From: Taudactylus pleione
Taxonomy: Eukaryota > Chordata > Amphibia > Anura > Myobatrachidae
DNA length: 64,000 nucleotides
Direction: 5' to 3'
Assembly: GCA_031769625.1 (NCBI GenBank)
Contig: JAUIMM010000135.1
Span: 2,377,001 to 2,441,000, forward strand
Shown here: positions 1 through 11,118 of the stretch, piece by piece
Position numbering within the stretch: the stretch's first letter is position 1
Layout: every line of letters begins with the position of its first letter
Made by a program: the position numbers and the translations under genes
Notes under the pieces: generated by a model
Database searches by the model: none
What the model saw: only the letters and a program-made list of their open reading frames with translations
What the model was told of the DNA's origin: nothing

Positions 1-215
1 AATGTGTGCCCCTAGGTAATAAATGCATGACCCAGCCACCGCCCGCCGTATTCAGGCGGGCGGTGGCTGGGTCATGCATTAAACTCCCACTGCCCACCAA
101 TGTGTGCCCCCAGGTAATAAATGCATGACCCAGCCACCAACCCGCCGTATTGAGGCAGGCGGTGGCTGGGTCATGCATTTAAGCTCCCACTGCCCACCAA
201 TTGTGCCCCCTACCT
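1..215. repeat. Tandem hairpin repeat, two copies plus a partial third
   Basis: Units start at 1, 99 and 199, a period of 98-100 bp. Each of the first two contains a near-perfect hairpin of about 27-bp arms (GCATGACCCAGCCACC facing GGTGGCTGGGTCATGC) around an 8-10 base centre. The repeat may be subterminal sequence of the PIF-like element that follows, but the left end of that element lies outside the window, so this is unproven. Confidence 0.75.
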
Positions 216-496
216 AACCACGTCATGGGGCCACCTAATAATTAATTAGAAAACCAATCAATTTTTTTTTTTAATTAATATACAAAAATATTTAATCAAG
301 ATAAACAAATACATTCCAGGAAGATTATTCATATTGAAATAACATATTATATTAATAATAAACATGTTTAAAAATCAATTCAATACAGAAAAAATAAAAA
401 TACATTTTAAGTAATATAACAAAAAATAAATAAATAAACACGTATTTAACAAAATAATCACCATACATTACATTTAAAAACACACATTATTTAAAG

Positions 497-660
497 CTGG
501 GGTCTTCTACCTTTCTGTATACACTTGTTGTGGAACTACAGATCCCAGGATGACCTGCCACCCACCCTTGGGAAATAACAGCATGTTAAAACTGTTTCTA
601 GTGCATCCTGAGATCTGTAGTTCTACAACAGCGACAGGCCCAAAGGTGGAAGACCCATGC
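497..660. mobile_element. Short palindromic MITE, hAT-like
   Basis: The left end (GGGTCTTCTACCTTT) and the reverse complement of the right end (GGGTCTTCCACCTTT) match. The inner arms also match: the motif GGAACTACAGATCCCAGGATG faces a diverged complement near 605-640. No clear target duplication is visible. It resembles the 156-bp hAT MITE at 23215 in its GTGGAACTAC core, so a hAT origin is inferred. Confidence 0.6.
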
Positions 661-754
661 TGTCAAACAAAGAAAAACATTATATTACCAAGAAATGAAC
701 ACATGACATTCCTGTAAAAGAAAACACGATTAGAATACCATAACAAACCTTTAA

Positions 755-945
755 AAACCTGTAAAAAAGAAAATATTAAAACATTAAAAATGTTAACTAT
801 AACATTTTTAAGTTTTTAAAACCTGTAAAAAAGAAAATATTAAAACATTAAAAATGTTAACTATAACAACATTAACTTTTTAAAAGCCTGTAAAATAAGA
901 AAATATTAAAACATTAAAAATGTTAACTATAACAACATTAAATTT
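755..945. repeat. Three-copy tandem repeat, about 64-65 bp unit
   Basis: Copies begin near 757, 821 and 886 and share the AT-rich core GAAAATATTAAAACATTAAA. The array lies just upstream of the MADF gene and could sit in its promoter or 5' intron; no function can be read from it. Confidence 0.85.
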
Positions 946-1001
946 AACAAAACTGTATACACAAATATTTTAATGTCCTTTATTTTTCCTCCTCATAGAT
1001 A

Positions 1002-2826
1002 ATGCCCATGGATAGTGAATGTGAATTTGTTACAGGATTCATTGAAATCCTGCACTCGAAAGAGTGTCTGTGGAAGATCAGTTCTCGGAAGTACCACAAC
1101 AAGTCACACAAGTTGGCCGCACTAGAGGTACTTTTGGAGTATACGTACATTTCTGATGCAGACCTGAAAACTGTACGGCAAAACATTCAAAATCTCAGGA
1201 CAGTGTACATCAAAGAAAAAAAGATGGTGGATGACTCCAAAAAAGCAGGAGTGGGCACAGATGAAATATATATTCCTGCACTCTGGTACTACCATATGAT
1301 GTCATTCATCAGTGAGCAAGAGCCTCAAAGGCAATCTGTCGTCTTGATGGCTGAGCGTGAGGGAGAAGAGAAGGTTGCAGAAGTCTTGGTAAGTAGTGAC
1401 ACAGTTTAAACCAAAATCCTTAATGTTTTTGTTGTTAAATCCCAAATGTCCAATTCAGTCAGTAGTTCACAGACAGTCCTCCTGCCATGGTACAGCACCT
1501 GGTCCACTAAAATAGGTCATGTACTCCTCCCTCACTTCTTTGGCACGTGCGGTGGATGTTGTTGTAATTGGTGGTGCAGACACAGATGTCAAATGTTCAA
1601 TGTCCTCCAGGGGTCCTACATCTTCTGGTCTAGCTGGGACTGGTCCTCATTGAGTAGATTTTCTTTGCAGAAAGTTGTGCAGCACACAGCACGCCATCAC
1701 GACCCAGTCTATCTTCTCCACACGTAGATTGATGGTGGTGCGGAAAATGCGGATGCAGTTGTTCATTATTCCAAACACATTTTCCACAATTTGCCCTGCC
1801 CAGGATAGACGGTAGTTGTAGATCCTCTTCTGTCTGGTCAGGCACCTCTGTGCAAATGGCTTCATCACATGTTCATGTAATGCAAAAGCCTCGTCTACGA
1901 CGAAAACTTAATTTAGGCCATGCTTTGTCGGGTCCGGGGGGGACAAGTTGAGGGTTTTGTTGGCGAGTCTCTGGTAGAAAGCCGTCTTTTTGAAGGACCC
2001 ACCATCCGAAGCACGGCCATTCTTGCCGACATCCACAAACAGAAATTCGTAGTTGGCATTCACCACTGCCATGAGAACGATGCTGAAGAATCCTTTGTAG
2101 TTGTAGTAATATGATCCGGTGTTGGCAGGTGGGTTGCGGATGTGTTTCCCATCGATGGCTCCTCCGCAGTTAGGGAAATTCCAACGTTGCTCAAAATCTT
2201 CCGCGATGCTGGTCCAGTCCTCCACGGTGTTAGGAAACTGTAAAAATAGTATAAAAGGGGTTAAAACATGACTATAATATTTTTTTAATTTTTTTCCTAT
2301 ATAGACTCCCACCCAAGACCCTGATTTAGCATCCACACTGGACCTCAGTCTGCTCGGTGGTGACAGTGAGCCGGAGAATACCACACAAGTGGAAACTCCA
2401 CTTCCACCTGGACCCTCATCTTCTTCACAACAACCGCAAAAAAAGAAAAAAAAAAACAGGTGAGAAAGGAGAACCTTACTGAACTTGAGGACAATTTTTT
2501 CCAAAATGCAGAACGGCTGCTGCAGAAACCCCCTGATGCAATAGATGATTTCACAGCTCATGTGAACAGCACATTGAGAAATATGGATAAAGATATCCAA
2601 ATAAATTTTCTCAGGTTAAACTACGACCTGTTGAGTCGCTGTATGAGCAAAAATATCTCCAATTCTACATACATAGCAGACCCAATGCTATTTTCCCCTG
2701 CCCCAAATAGGTATGTCCACCCCCCCTGCCCAGTTAAATATTACACCCCCACCAAGCACCAGCACGACCTTGTATAATGCTCTGCTGGATGCAGTGGATG
2801 AGTCGCCCCAATATACAAAGATGTAA
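1002..2826 (+). pseudogene. MADF (Myb/SANT-like) accessory protein of a PIF/Harbinger element, two frameshifts
   Basis: Two exons are visible. Exon 1 is 1002-1388 (129 codons, phase 0) and ends at a consensus TTG|GTAAGT donor. Exon 2 begins at 2305 after a polypyrimidine tract and TATAG, and continues in the same phase. Exon 1 encodes a MADF-type fold (FIEILHSKECLW, then a hydrophobic helix ending VRQNIQNLRTVYIKE). Exon 2 has an acidic, Pro/Ser-rich and Lys-rich linker, then a helical tail. Two one-base frame changes are needed, in the A run at about 2440-2457 and the C run at 2719-2726; the last frame ends at 2826. A CTCATAG acceptor at 998 suggests an upstream 5' exon. In known PIF/Harbinger elements such proteins bind DNA and help bring the transposase into the nucleus; that role is assumed here. 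Both lesions lie in homopolymers, so assembly error is possible. Confidence 0.75.
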
Positions 2827-3689
2827 ATTTTTTCTTGCTTTTAATATCACCAAATTTTATGAATTCTAATAGGTGCTTGCTGCATGGGATAGGGTGGTGA
2901 TGACGCCATTTGGACAAGGTCACTACGCACATGGCACAAGTACACATTGCTGGTAGCCGGGGCCACAATGTGTACTTTTGCCATGTGTGTATTGGCCTGT
3001 TCAAACTGGCGTCTGACCCACCCTATCACATACAGCCTGCTATCTATTGGGATTCATAAAATTTGGTGATAATGTTCTTTTGTAAAATTGTTATAAAAAA
3101 AAGATATTGCACACAGTTTAGTGCACACTTTCAGTTGCCTGCAGGTCAGTGCACATTGTACTAAATGAAGGCTATTTTTTGCTTTATGTTGAGTAAAAAA
3201 AAAAAAAAAAATTTCTTTACACAACTAACCAATGTGCGGTGTGTTTTTTTTACTTACCTTGCAATACTGGTACTGTAGCACGATGGCTTTGCAGGTCTCC
3301 AGAATGATGACGCCCAAGGACTGAGGTGAGATGAGTGTCCCAAACTTCAGGTCTTCAAATGACCTTCCTGTAGCCAGGTACCTCAGGGTAGCCACCAGTC
3401 TCTCTTCAGCAGGGATTGCCCTCCGCCACCTTGTGTCCTGTCTCTGTATGTGGGGGGTCAAAAGATGCAGCAATTCCTGGAAGGTGGCTTCATCCATGCG
3501 CAGGTAGTTCCAATAGTCATCGGGGTTGTTCTCCTTTATCTCCATCAGCAGGGACATGTGAGAGCGGGTATCCCTTTGTAGAAGCCACTCCTTGGTCCAA
3601 CATGCTCTCATCCTTCTTCGCTGGGCCCTCTTCCTAATCTCCCGGACACCGGCTTCAGCGACCAACACTCTATACCGATAGGGATGCAT
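1647..3689 (-). pseudogene. PIF/Harbinger DDE transposase (DDE_Tnp_4 type), one in-frame stop
   Basis: The minus-strand gene has two exons. Exon 1 is 3689-3258, ending in GCAAG|GTAAGT. The intron is 3257-2238, closing with TTTTTACAG. Exon 2 is 2237-1647. Reading from the Met at 3689 gives 340 codons, near the usual 330-400 aa. Exon 1 holds the N-terminal helical region (DDYWNYLRMDEATFQELL, then ISPQSLGVII as a likely helix-turn-helix). Exon 2 holds the catalytic core: Asp173 in GGAIDGKH, Asp222 in GRASDGG and Glu296 in VENVFG, followed by CCVLHNF. A single TAA interrupts the frame at codon 254, between HGLN and VFVVDEAF. The ORF also opens upstream to a Met at 3794, but the start at 3689 fits the family better. 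The gene overlaps the MADF gene on the other strand, exon inside intron in both directions. Confidence 0.85.
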
Positions 3690-4040
3690 CAGTACAGAAT
3701 TCAGGAACAAGATAGAATGCAGGTAGGTAGCACACACTTGCAGGTAGAATAAACTTTGTAAAAGGCCAGCCAAATACAAAGAGCACAGTAGCAATGTACA
3801 GGATTCAGCAGGAATACACCTAGCCTCATCTAGTAGCAGAGCAGAATGTACATAGAGTTTAAAGGGTTCCTGCTGTTTATACTCCCTAGATAGCCCCTCC
3901 CATTGTTATGGCTATTTAAATTTCCCACCAATAGTCAAGAGCCTGTTTTTTTGTTTTTTTATTATTATTATTTAACTCACGATTTGTTATGGCCAAGCTC
4001 ACGATGCGTACGATCCGATAGATTGTAAGATCGTAAAACA

Positions 4041-5174
4041 GATTGGGTGTCTTTTTTCCAAAATTATAACGACGGCAAGGGAACTCCCATGAAAGTTCAT
4101 GAGGAAATTGGACAAGAAAAATCAGATTGTGAGCACATCGGTATGCACATCGGCACCTTTAGACAATGTGGCCCACCAGGGATTTCCCCAGTACCCATGT
4201 TGGCCGTTCCAACCCTATTCAGCGGTACCAAAAGCCAGCATCTTTATATTTCCCGGGCACAGTGTGCTAAATTATAGACAAAACAAAACATGGATCTGTG
4301 GTGGCACATAGTATATGGATTAATATGAGTCTTATAGGAGCAATGATGTTGGCATGAAAAATATAACTGTATGGATGTTTCTGTAACTTCATTGGTAAAA
4401 CAAGACTGTACAGTGAAAAATATGCTCATGTCATGCATATCGTACTGTGCAGACCTGAAGTTCTCTCCCCCACTTCCTAGTGCTTCCCCCAAACATGACC
4501 TTAAGCTTTCCAGGTCTGTTTGAATAGATCCTGCTCTGTACAGAGACTGATCGGTAACTATAGTGCAGGAATGTGCAAACCACTAACCTAATATTTCCCT
4601 TCCGCATCCTGCACAAATCATCCCATGCCCTGCTCCTTGCCATAAATAATGACTGCCACACTCCATTAGCAGAGCTTTATACGGCACAAAGAAAAAGGCC
4701 TTCTTTCTTCTACAGCAAGTAATTCTTCCCCATGGAAATCTTGTAACGTTAGGTAGGAGAAAGATTTGAGATTACGGATATGGAACACATACATGCGTTT
4801 GTGTATTCAAACATGTATGGCCATATGTGCAGCTGTTATGAGCTTCCACCCAATATGAATAAAGAGTTATTAAAACTATGTCAATACTGTTGTGCAGAGT
4901 ATGGACATTGAACAAGGTATTTTCCCAGGAAAGCTTAATTGATGTTCCCCACTATCATGTTACATTACTACTTGTGGGGTTATGAAGTCTTGGTGGGCAC
5001 AAGGCATTAGCTAAATGGCAGTATGTGAGCATGTGTAATATACATAGAGGAAGGAGGTAGGGAATGGCAATGATTGGAGGTTGATAGTGCCAAAATTAAA
5101 GCACTGATGTTTTTTGTTTTAGGCTGAGATAGCTACTGCCTACTGAGGTAATTATTCCCTGAGCGCCACCGTAT
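4041..5174. other. No gene seen, AT-rich unique sequence
   Basis: Short ORFs here have no recognisable motif, and no inverted or tandem repeat stands out. Confidence 0.6.
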
Positions 5175-5177
5175 ACA

Positions 5178-5775
5178 GGGCCTGATTCAGAGCCGGACGC
5201 TATTTGCGCTCGCTCGTTCAGAAAAAGGGGCCGGCTATTTAAATTGAGCGCTCGCTCTTTGCGGTCTGTTGACGTCTCTATGTCTGAGCGAGCGAACGAA
5301 ACATGCGCTAGCTATTTTGTAAAGACGCCCCTTTGCCGTTCGCATCATACGTCATCTCCGCTATTTATTAGATTAATCGAGTACATCGAAAGGCGTCTGA
5401 ACTGCTCGCAGTGCTTGTGGTTGGATTTTCCTACCGCAATCATGCGAACAGTTCAGGCTAAGAGACAACCAAGTGACGTGGCCGATGACGCTGCTTTGTT
5501 AATTATGCACACTCTTAAAACGCCCGTTTTGACCGTTTGGCACGCCTGCGTTTGGATCACCACTCCCCGTTTTCAAGCACCTTCCCCTGTTACCACCCAC
5601 AAACGCCTCATCCTGTCACTCAAATTAGCAGGCACTCGCTATTTTGCGAACACACGATTTCCGACCGCAATGACTGGTTGGCGCATGCGCATTACGACCC
5701 ATACACATGAGCAGATGTGCGAACATCGCTCGGAGCGAACAAGCGGCCGCTTACGAACGTCTCTCAATCAGGCCC
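5178..5775. mobile_element. Harbinger MITE, TSD ACA
   Basis: It begins GGGCCTGATTCAGAG and ends TCAATCAGGCCC, flanked by ACA on both sides (5175-5177 and 5776-5778). The interior shares CACGCCTGCGTTT and CACCCACAAACGCC-type blocks with the right end of the autonomous element at 24898-32573 and with the MITE at 47895. It is therefore probably an internal-deletion derivative of that family. The 185-aa ORF inside it is a by-product of CpG-rich repeat sequence. Confidence 0.85.
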
Positions 5776-6014
5776 ACAGTCTTTATAACACAAGACCCTG
5801 ATCATTACCAGATGGCAACAGGGGGCAGATAAAATGTTTGTCTCAGGGAATGTCCCTGTTTTTCAGACTTCAGCAAGTGAGCTGTACAATTTCTGTTTTT
5901 CTATATATTGAATTTAATTTTCTATTTGTATTCTCAGGGGCATATTTACTAAAGGTTAATTTTAATAAATAAAAATCATTCCATATCGGTGTTGTGTTTC
6001 TGGGGCTAAATCAG

Positions 6015-6190
6015 TAATTTAGGGGTATATTACTAAAGTGACAGTTTTTTTTGCCCATAGCAACCAATCAGATTCAACTTAACATTTAACTAGCACCGTC
6101 TAGAAGATAATAGTTAGAATCTGATTGTTTGCTAAGGGCAACATCTACAATTGTAAAATCTCTCACTTTACAAAATTTACCCCTTACTAA
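6015..6190. mobile_element. Palindromic MITE
   Basis: The ends GGGGTATATTACTAAAGTGA and TCACTTTACAAAATTTACCCC are imperfect inverted repeats around an AATCAGATTC / GAATCTGATT inner palindrome. The superfamily is not assigned. Confidence 0.6.
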
Positions 6191-6385
6191 CAGACCAATT
6201 TTGATTTTGGATCTGCTCTGATTCTGGGTATTAGTGACAGTTTGGCTTTGGGATACAGAATTTAAACTAAAGTAATGTGCTATACTTTTAGCCTTACCCA
6301 AACCTCTTGTGGCTCCACCCTTATCAGCCTTTTAATACAGTAAGACTTTGTAAAGGTTTTTTTTAACATTTAATGCACCCAGATC

Positions 6386-6480
6386 AGGGCCGGCCCTAGC
6401 CATTTTGGTGCCCTAGGCAAGATTTTGGATGGTGCCCTCTAGCATATAATCCCACCACCAATATTCTTGTATATACGTGG
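6386..6480 (+). mobile_element. Likely hAT-derived repeat end
   Basis: CAGGGCCGGCCCTAG at 6386 has the CAG start typical of hAT elements, followed by TGCCCTAGGCAAG. No matching right end was found, so this is a fragment. Confidence 0.4.
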
Positions 6481-6523
6481 ACTCCATGACTCCAAAAACT
6501 ACATATATATTTATTTATGTACA

Positions 6524-6525
6524 TG

Positions 6526-6570
<45 letters not shown>
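6524..6570. repeat. (TA)n microsatellite
   Basis: About 45 bp of alternating TA, broken once near 6536. Confidence 0.95.
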
Positions 6571-6575
<5 letters not shown>

Positions 6576-6939
6576 TATGGGCCATATTCGTCATGAGATA
6601 TATCTCATCTTTGTAATATATATTGATGCAGAGCTGTGGGTTGTCACTCATGGCTCTGCTCCGCAAAGATCCATTGGAGGAGTGGCTACATGTCCTATCT
6701 GAATAGTTCCCTCTGCTGTGGCTGACATGTAAATAAAGCAGCCTGTGAAGATTATCGGGGGCTGAACACCATCTCAAGATGGCGTTCAGTTACACCATCA
6801 AGTTCTCAAAAAAATGCTTTTTCGGAACTTGATGAATGGCCATGACACTTCTTTGTGTTCATTTTCACCTGCTTTTGTAAAAAATAAGTGATGATGAATA
6901 CGTCCCAAGGCCTGGGGAGCAGAGTCAGACCTGAGGAGA

Positions 6940-7690
6940 GGGTAGAGTTATAAACTTAGATAACTTGCTTAGGGTAGGAGAGGGTGGAGATGGGAGAAAG
7001 GAGGGTCTCCATTTAAGAGAAGAAGAAAGCAGGTAGAGAGCAACAAAGTTTTGCTTGGTGAGCATAACCTTTTAGCCTTGTGAGGGGTGGGGTGAAGGTG
7101 GAAGGGAAATGCCAAAGAAAAGAACATGTGGTCTGAGTAATGGAGGTGGAAATTAGCAGGAAAAGACTAGGTCAAGTGAGTAGTTCTAGGATGGGAGGGG
7201 AAGGAGGTTTATTGGGTGAGATCAAATAAGTGGGAGGAGGGACCAGGGTGGTTGTAGATGACCATGGCATAAAGATAATTTGAGTGGAAGAGGCAGATAG
7301 AGTGACCTCAAAAAGGAGTGAAGTGGTACTTATGGATAAAGGTGAATTTCATACAAATTGATTTACCATTCCAGAGGGCACAGGAGAAAAGGAAGGGGGA
7401 ATGAGGATGAGGTTGGTGGGTTTGACAGTGTGTAACGGGGAGAGAGTGGGGATAGAACATTATGCAGATGCAAAGCTTATAGGAGAATGGAGGTGTGCCC
7501 GGAGTGAGGAGAAGATGTTATAGAAGGAGCAAATGAGGAGGGTGGGGTGGAAAGAGAGAGAGGTATAAAGAGTGGGAGGAAATGGGGAAATGAGTATGGT
7601 GAAAGAGAGGCAGATGAGAGAAGGGGGACCCCTGGAGAGGTGGGACAGAACAAGGGAGGGGACAGTGGGTACAATAATGTAAGAATCACA
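6940..7690 (-). pseudogene. Degenerate LINE fragment, possibly L2-like endonuclease region; purine-rich plus strand
   Basis: The plus strand is strongly purine-rich (GGAG/GAGG) for about 750 bp. On the minus strand the broken translation contains CALWNGKSICMKFTFIH, similar to the start of the L2/CR1 apurinic endonuclease domain, and later a weak SDH-like block. There are many stops and frame changes. The assignment rests on a few short matches and could be wrong; simple purine-rich drift is the alternative. Confidence 0.4.
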
Positions 7691-8019
7691 GGACAGATTA
7701 TCAGACACTATACTTAGTTATTATGTAACTGCTGTAAGGTTATAAAGCATTAATCCTTAGTTTTAAGTTATCTGACTGTAATCTATGAGGACAGGATGAG
7801 TTATTCAGTAACTGTTTAGAGTAAAAAGGGTCAATCAGGGAAATGTGATAATGGGGGTTCATAAAATAGTGTTATGGGATGTTGCCAGCCACCAGAAGAC
7901 AAAGGTGATTTACTAGAAGAGTTGTAGTCAGTCCTCGGAATATAAGTTTTTTGGGGGGGTTTTTTGTAGTAGCTTCGGCTACTATATGTTTGGCTTTCCT
8001 TTTTTTTTACACACGGGGC

Positions 8020-8684
8020 TGGAGAGTGGTACGATAATGAATGTCTGCAGGTAACAGTGAAGCATGGTGGAGGTTACTTGCAAGTTTGGGCCTGCATTTC
8101 AGCAAATGGAGTTGTGGATTTGGTCAGGATTAATGAAGTCCTCAATACTGAAAAATACAGGCAGGTACTTATCCATCATGCAATACCATAAAGGAGGCAT
8201 CTGATTGGCTTCAAATTTATTCTGCAGCAAGACAATGACCCCAAACTTACAGCAGAAGTAACTAAGAACTATCTTCAGCATAAAGAGGAACAAGGAGTCC
8301 TGGAAGTGATGATATGGCCCCCACATAGCCCTGATCTCAACATCATCGAGTCTGCCTGGACTTACATGATGAGACAGAAGAATTTGAGCAAGCCTACATC
8401 CACAGAAGATCTGTGGTTAGTTCTCCAAGATGTTTGGAACAACCTCCCTGCAGAGTTCCTTCAAAAACTGTGTGCACGTGTACCTAGAAGAATTGAAGAA
8501 TTGATGCTGTTTTGAAGGCAAGAGTGGTCACGCCAAATATTGATTTGATTTAGATTTATCTTCTGTTCATTCACTTTTGCATTTTGTTAATTGATAAAAA
8601 TAAACTACTAACACTTCTATTTTTGAAAGCATTCTTACTGTGCAGCATTTTTACACACCTGCCTAAAACTTTTGCACAGTACTG
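8020..8684 (+). pseudogene. Tc1/mariner transposase, 3' half, plus right inverted terminus
   Basis: The translation carries the second catalytic Asp in QQDNDPK (about 8226-8247) and the Glu in SPDLNIIES (about 8330-8352), followed by the usual C-terminal helices up to a stop near 8515. One stop interrupts the frame near 8187. The right end runs CTAAAACTTTTGCACAGTACTG, then TA at 8685-8686. The N-terminal half is missing, so the element is dead. Confidence 0.85.
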
Positions 8685-8865
8685 TACATCAATACAACAT
8701 GATGAAGATATTGAGTGTGTTAGTCAAACACTATTGATGGAAAACTTATCATACAAATTAGTAATATAATACAGATTTCAAAGTGACTTACCTTCAGAGA
8801 CAGGGCACAATAATGGGGGTAAACATGGCCTTATGTTATGCCAGTAACTACAAGTGTTAAAGCGC

Positions 8866-8920
8866 AACGGAATATGCTGCGCTATATAAAAAACTGTTAA
8901 TAAATAAAATAAAATGCTTC
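8866..8920 (+). mobile_element. LINE 3'-tail-like fragment
   Basis: AAGCGCAACGGAATATGCTG followed by GCGCTATATAA and an AATAAA-type tail. Similar GCGC(C)TATATAAATAAA tails occur at 14970 and 58600. These resemble CR1/L2 3' ends, an assignment made from memory. Confidence 0.45.
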
Positions 8921-9176
8921 CATGTACAGTGAAAAGAAGACCTTGTCTCCGGAATACTGCATTATGGTGTAGATATATTCTTTGTATGGAAGCCAGATGA
9001 AAAAGTCCCATACATGTGATGGATGGTATAAACAGGGCACATGGCACTAATAATAAAATAATGCTAAGACTAATAATTTATCAATGTGGTCTCCATACAG
9101 GATAAGAATACAGAGGCAGATTAATACCAGAATCCTACATACTGAGGGGAATATGACTCAAACGTTGGAGAGAGAT

Positions 9177-9306
9177 AAAGGGGCATATTTAATAGACTAG
9201 TGATATTCTTGTTATCACTCGTTACTAATCTTGAATTGTGCTCCAACCAATCAGCTTCTAACATTAATTTTTCAAATTCATGACAGTTAGGAGCTGATTG
9301 GTTGGA
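9177..9306. mobile_element. Palindromic MITE
   Basis: CCAACCAATCAGCTTCTAAC faces GTTAGGAGCTGATTGGTTGG, giving arms of about 20 bp. The element at 45338-45475 is a relative with the same AATCAGCTCCTAACTGTCA block. Confidence 0.7.
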
Positions 9307-9324
9307 AAGAACATGTACCACACA

Positions 9325-9412
9325 GTGGTGAAAAATGTATATTATAAGTTAACACATGTAACTTTGACAAGGAAGATGGCCCCCCCTCAGCTCTGGTCCC
9401 CAAAGCAGCTGC
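9325..9412 (+). repeat. Fragment of a dispersed repeat also present at 62862-62941
   Basis: The block GTAACTTTGACAAGGAAGAT and the following CAGCTCTG..CCCAAAGCAGCTGCA recur at 62885-62941, inside a short hAT-like element. This copy lacks the element's ends. Confidence 0.8.
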
Positions 9413-9604
9413 AGAAGAAAGGAGAAAATTTGAAAACAATGTTAAAAATGGGAGGCATTTTAGATTGATAGATAAGGCAAATTGTCCCCAATAGGTCTTA
9501 ATAGTGAATTCAGTTTAAGATGTCGTCTAAACTAAATTAAAGGTTTAGCTATATGAGTACTTGGTCTCTTGTTCATATGGCTGTCTTAAAAATGCAATAT
9601 TAAT

Positions 9605-9720
9605 ATTAGAGATTTTTGCTGGTTTTGGTTCTAATTCGTCGACCAGTTTTGGTTTTGCCAAACCACCATGACTGGTTTTGGTTTTGGATGTTTTTCCAAA
9701 ACTTGGCAAAAAAAGATAAA
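9605..9720 (-). mobile_element. Fragment of the TAGAGATG hAT family
   Basis: TAGAGATTTTTGCTGGTTTT and the following CTAATTCGTCGACCA are the reverse complement of the right end of the 56180-58098 element (GACGAATTAGAACCAAATCC ... GGCAAAAATGG). Only about 115 bp is recognisable. Confidence 0.65.
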
Positions 9721-9763
9721 AACACATATTTTTAGCCTTTATTTGTTCCTAGAGTATTAACCT

Positions 9764-10060
9764 CAGCTGTATTCCTGCGTGGATTGGAGCCACAGGGGTT
9801 ATCTATGCACGTGAGCAAAACAAAGCACAGAAAACAGTACAAACAATACAATTTTGTTTGTTTTTTCATGGTGCAGCTGTATTCCTGCGTGGACTGGAGC
9901 CACAGAGCTTATATATGCACGTGAGCAAAACAAAGCGCACCAAACAATACAATTATTGAATTAAATTTTTTTGATGTCACAGACCAGCTCTATTCAAACC
10001 ACATGGAGTCACAGGGCTTATATATGCACGTGAATGTCTTACTGATGGGGTCTGTGCACT
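9764..10060 (+). repeat. Degenerate tandem repeat, about 110 bp unit
   Basis: CAGCTGTATTCCTGCGTGGA recurs at 9764 and 9874, with a diverged third copy at 9985. Each is followed by CTTATATATGCACGTGA. Confidence 0.8.
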
Positions 10061-10442
10061 GCACAGCCAATACAGCAGAGTACAGCACAGCATACAGCAG
10101 TGTGCACCCCCTATACACATTGACTAAGCAGCACAGCCATGTGTGACTTATGAGTATGGACACTGGACACAGCCTGTACAGCACGGCACACAGCAGTGTG
10201 CACCCCTTATACATTACACATTGACTAAGCAGCACAGCCAATTATGACTTGTGAGTCTGGACACAGCCTATATAGTAAAGTACAGCACAGTAGCATGTAC
10301 CCCCTATAATACACATAAACTAAGCAGCACAGCCTATACAGCAGAATACTGACAACAGCATGCACTCCCCTATATATATTTATACACATTAACTAAACAG
10401 CACAGTCTATACAGCAGAGTTAAGTGTAGCATACAGCAGCTT
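10061..10442 (+). repeat. Degenerate tandem repeat, about 65-115 bp unit
   Basis: TACAGCA..AGTGTGCACCCC, then ACTAAGCAGCACAGCC, recurs about five times with growing divergence. Together with the preceding array it may be the interior of a hAT-family element, which I cannot prove. Confidence 0.75.
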
Positions 10443-10770
10443 GCTTAACAAAGAAATGGTGCCGAGCCCCGACCACGGCGCCTTAGAATCCAAAATCCAC
10501 AAAAATCCAACACCGCAAGCGTGACGTTATGCCTCGAAGTGGAATCAGAGTCAGACGAATAGAAATGAATAACATAAGCATCTGTGCACTTATCCTGAGT
10601 GTGGAAGACACTATAAATCTCGTATAAACCTGTAACTGTAGGTGAGTGACAGCACCTTTCTTTAGGAGTGTCGGCGCCTTTTATCATAGAACATACAGAT
10701 GGGTCCACATGCATCTAGCCTCCTTGTGCATCAAACAGCCCTTTAAGTCATGCCATGCCGTGGTGTGATT

Positions 10771-11118
10771 CGGTAGCACTGAGCATCTTTTCGTCCATCC
10801 TTTTTCTTCAAATGTGTCTTATTTGCACAGCAATGCGACTTTATAGCACAAGAAGCTTTCGCTGATTAAAATGATATGCAGCATGCCTATGTTCAGTGTA
10901 TCTACATAAGAAATGCTATGTTACAGTGTCAGTGGCTGTAACACTGTAACGTAACGTTTTGCATGCAGATACACCCGTACTCGCTCACAGAACATAGGCA
11001 TGCTGCATATCATTTTAATCAGCAGAAGCTGCTTGTGCTATCGCTAGTTGCATGGCCATGCAAATAAGACGGATTTAAAGGTCAAAAGACGACACGGAAA
11101 TATGCTCTGCGCTACTGG
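10771..11118. mobile_element. Long palindromic MITE
   Basis: Arms of about 110-140 bp face each other. AAAATGATATGCAGCATGCC at about 10867 pairs with GGCATGCTGCATATCATTTT near 11017, and TCTTATTTGCA pairs with TGCAAATAAGA. The short centre (about 10920-10965) is itself palindromic (GTTACAGTGT / ACACTGTAAC). Superfamily unknown. Confidence 0.75.

Larger units (their letters stand above)
960..4040. mobile_element. Body of a PIF/Harbinger-type DNA transposon, ends unresolved
   Basis: This stretch contains the interleaved transposase and MADF genes. The left end may lie at or beyond position 1, and I could not find a matching right terminal repeat; sequence character changes around 3950-4040. 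The stretch 2827-3224 is the middle of the transposase intron. It is AT-rich and holds nothing else recognisable. Confidence 0.6.

Noticed and set aside
5244..5801. 185-aa ORF
   Set aside because: Lies inside a Harbinger MITE and runs past its right end; no domain.
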